DNA of 64,000 nucleotides, taken from assembly GCA_964036155.1 (NCBI GenBank), contig OZ038422.1, positions 43,547,201-43,611,200 of the forward strand. The letters are read 5' to 3'. Under the pieces are notes generated by a model, which had not been told where the DNA came from, did no database searches, and saw only the letters and a list, made by a program, of their open reading frames with translations. The position numbers were made by a program, and so were the translations under genes. Numbering within the stretch: the first letter of the stretch is position 1; every line of letters begins with the position of its first letter. Origin of the DNA: Diploscapter coronatus (Eukaryota; Nematoda; Chromadorea; Rhabditida; Rhabditidae). Positions 63,063 to 64,000 of the stretch are shown piece by piece.

Positions 63063-64000
63063 GGTTTAGCTGAAACTTGAAAAGATAATTTTGAGAATTA
63101 ATGCAAGCCAAAATTCACTACGAAACGCGAATATGCCAAAGGAGGAGAGATGGAAAACCAATTTCTTCGAACATTGAAGGAAAAGGGAATTAATCGATGT
63201 GCAAGGTCACATGTGATTGAAAATGAAATGAAATTGGAGAGGATTGGAAGAAAGGACAACGATTAGAGAGCAATTTATACGGGAAAACAGAAGGGCAATG
63301 CTGATATTCGCCGGAACCGCCTACATAATTCTGATTGTGGATGGGAAGAGAGAAAAATAATGAATGAATTTGAATGATAAGAGGGTATTAGTTATAATCG
63401 ATAGATCAAAATTCATTCGTCAAAGCAAGGTTAATTGTAAACGGCCATGTGTTTCGACGGAGAAGCTGCTTTTATAGCTAATGGCTGATAGGCGTCGGTT
63501 TATCTCGATTGGCCTGGAAGGAGAGAGGACAGAACGTTCGACGACATGACTTTGGACACATGATAGAGGATGGAAGAGACGAAGGAGAGCAGAGAGGAAA
63601 GGGGAGGGGAGGCGAATGGGGAATGGATGCACTGAAATTGCACTCGAAGAAAAAGATCACATGGTTGTGACAGACTGAACGACAGAGATACGGACAGAGA
63701 GAATACCGTTCGAATTGCGTTTGATGAGACAAAGCCATGTGCTGTGTGCTATTACGCGCCGAGAAATTCTTCGATCAAAAGAAAAAGGGCAAAACAATCG
63801 AAGCGACTCGATTACCAACTGATTGCCAGTCAAACGGCCATTAAAACAATTGACAATTTCATCTTTCATACAACATTAGTTCGACACATTCATCATTATT
63901 ACTGAAAACTGAGGCTGAAACTGAATGAATTCGACAATTCAACAAGTTTGTCCCCGGTCGGTTCACTCTTTCTGCTTCACCTTCTTCTTCCTCTTCAATT
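63063..64000. other. Upstream region of the phosphatase gene to window edge
   Basis: No secure gene. At the very edge (63966-64000, minus strand) a short frame reads LKRKKKVKQKE followed by a stop codon and could be the basic C terminus of a gene that starts beyond the window; this is weak. Confidence 0.3.

Overview
This is eukaryotic, almost certainly animal, DNA and most likely from a nematode. Genes are cut into many short exons by introns that are mostly 40-50 nt with TTTCAG-type 3' ends. A splice-acceptor-like TTNCAG lies just before most start codons, as expected for spliced-leader trans-splicing. A GT92 (DUF23) glycosyltransferase, a family expanded in nematodes, and an RFX X-box in front of an intraflagellar-transport gene fit this. 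A complete NELF-C/D gene, reported missing from Caenorhabditis elegans, suggests a lineage outside Caenorhabditis. The species assignment is inference.

Layout. The left 38 kb is gene-poor. One large minus-strand gene, a ZFHX3/zfh-2-type multi-zinc-finger transcription factor, has recognisable exons from about 16.45 kb down to 7.5 kb and probably runs off the left edge. A gene-free stretch of about 20 kb (16.5-37.0 kb) follows, with several TA-flanked inverted-repeat elements of Tc1/mariner type. At 37.0-37.7 kb is a small secreted cysteine-rich protein gene.

The right 26 kb is gene-dense. In order: NELF-C/D (-), NIPP1/PPP1R8 (-), complexin (-), IER3IP1/YOS1 (-), SFT2 (+, divergent from IER3IP1 across 232 bp), IFT57 (-, about 6.5 kb), a complete 13-exon GT92 glycosyltransferase (+) nested in a 3.9-kb IFT57 intron, and a DUSP14/18-like dual-specificity phosphatase (-). 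I rebuilt each gene exon by exon from splice sites, reading phase and family conservation. Predicted lengths match the families (NELF-C/D 591 aa, NIPP1 350, complexin 143, IER3IP1 80, SFT2 165, IFT57 389, GT92 516, DUSP 224).

The products cover transcription (NELF pausing, zfh-2), RNA processing and PP1 control (NIPP1), synaptic release (complexin), ER-Golgi traffic (IER3IP1, SFT2), Golgi glycosylation (GT92) and cilia (IFT57). No operon of related function is obvious except the divergent IER3IP1/SFT2 pair. No tRNA, rRNA or CRISPR was seen.
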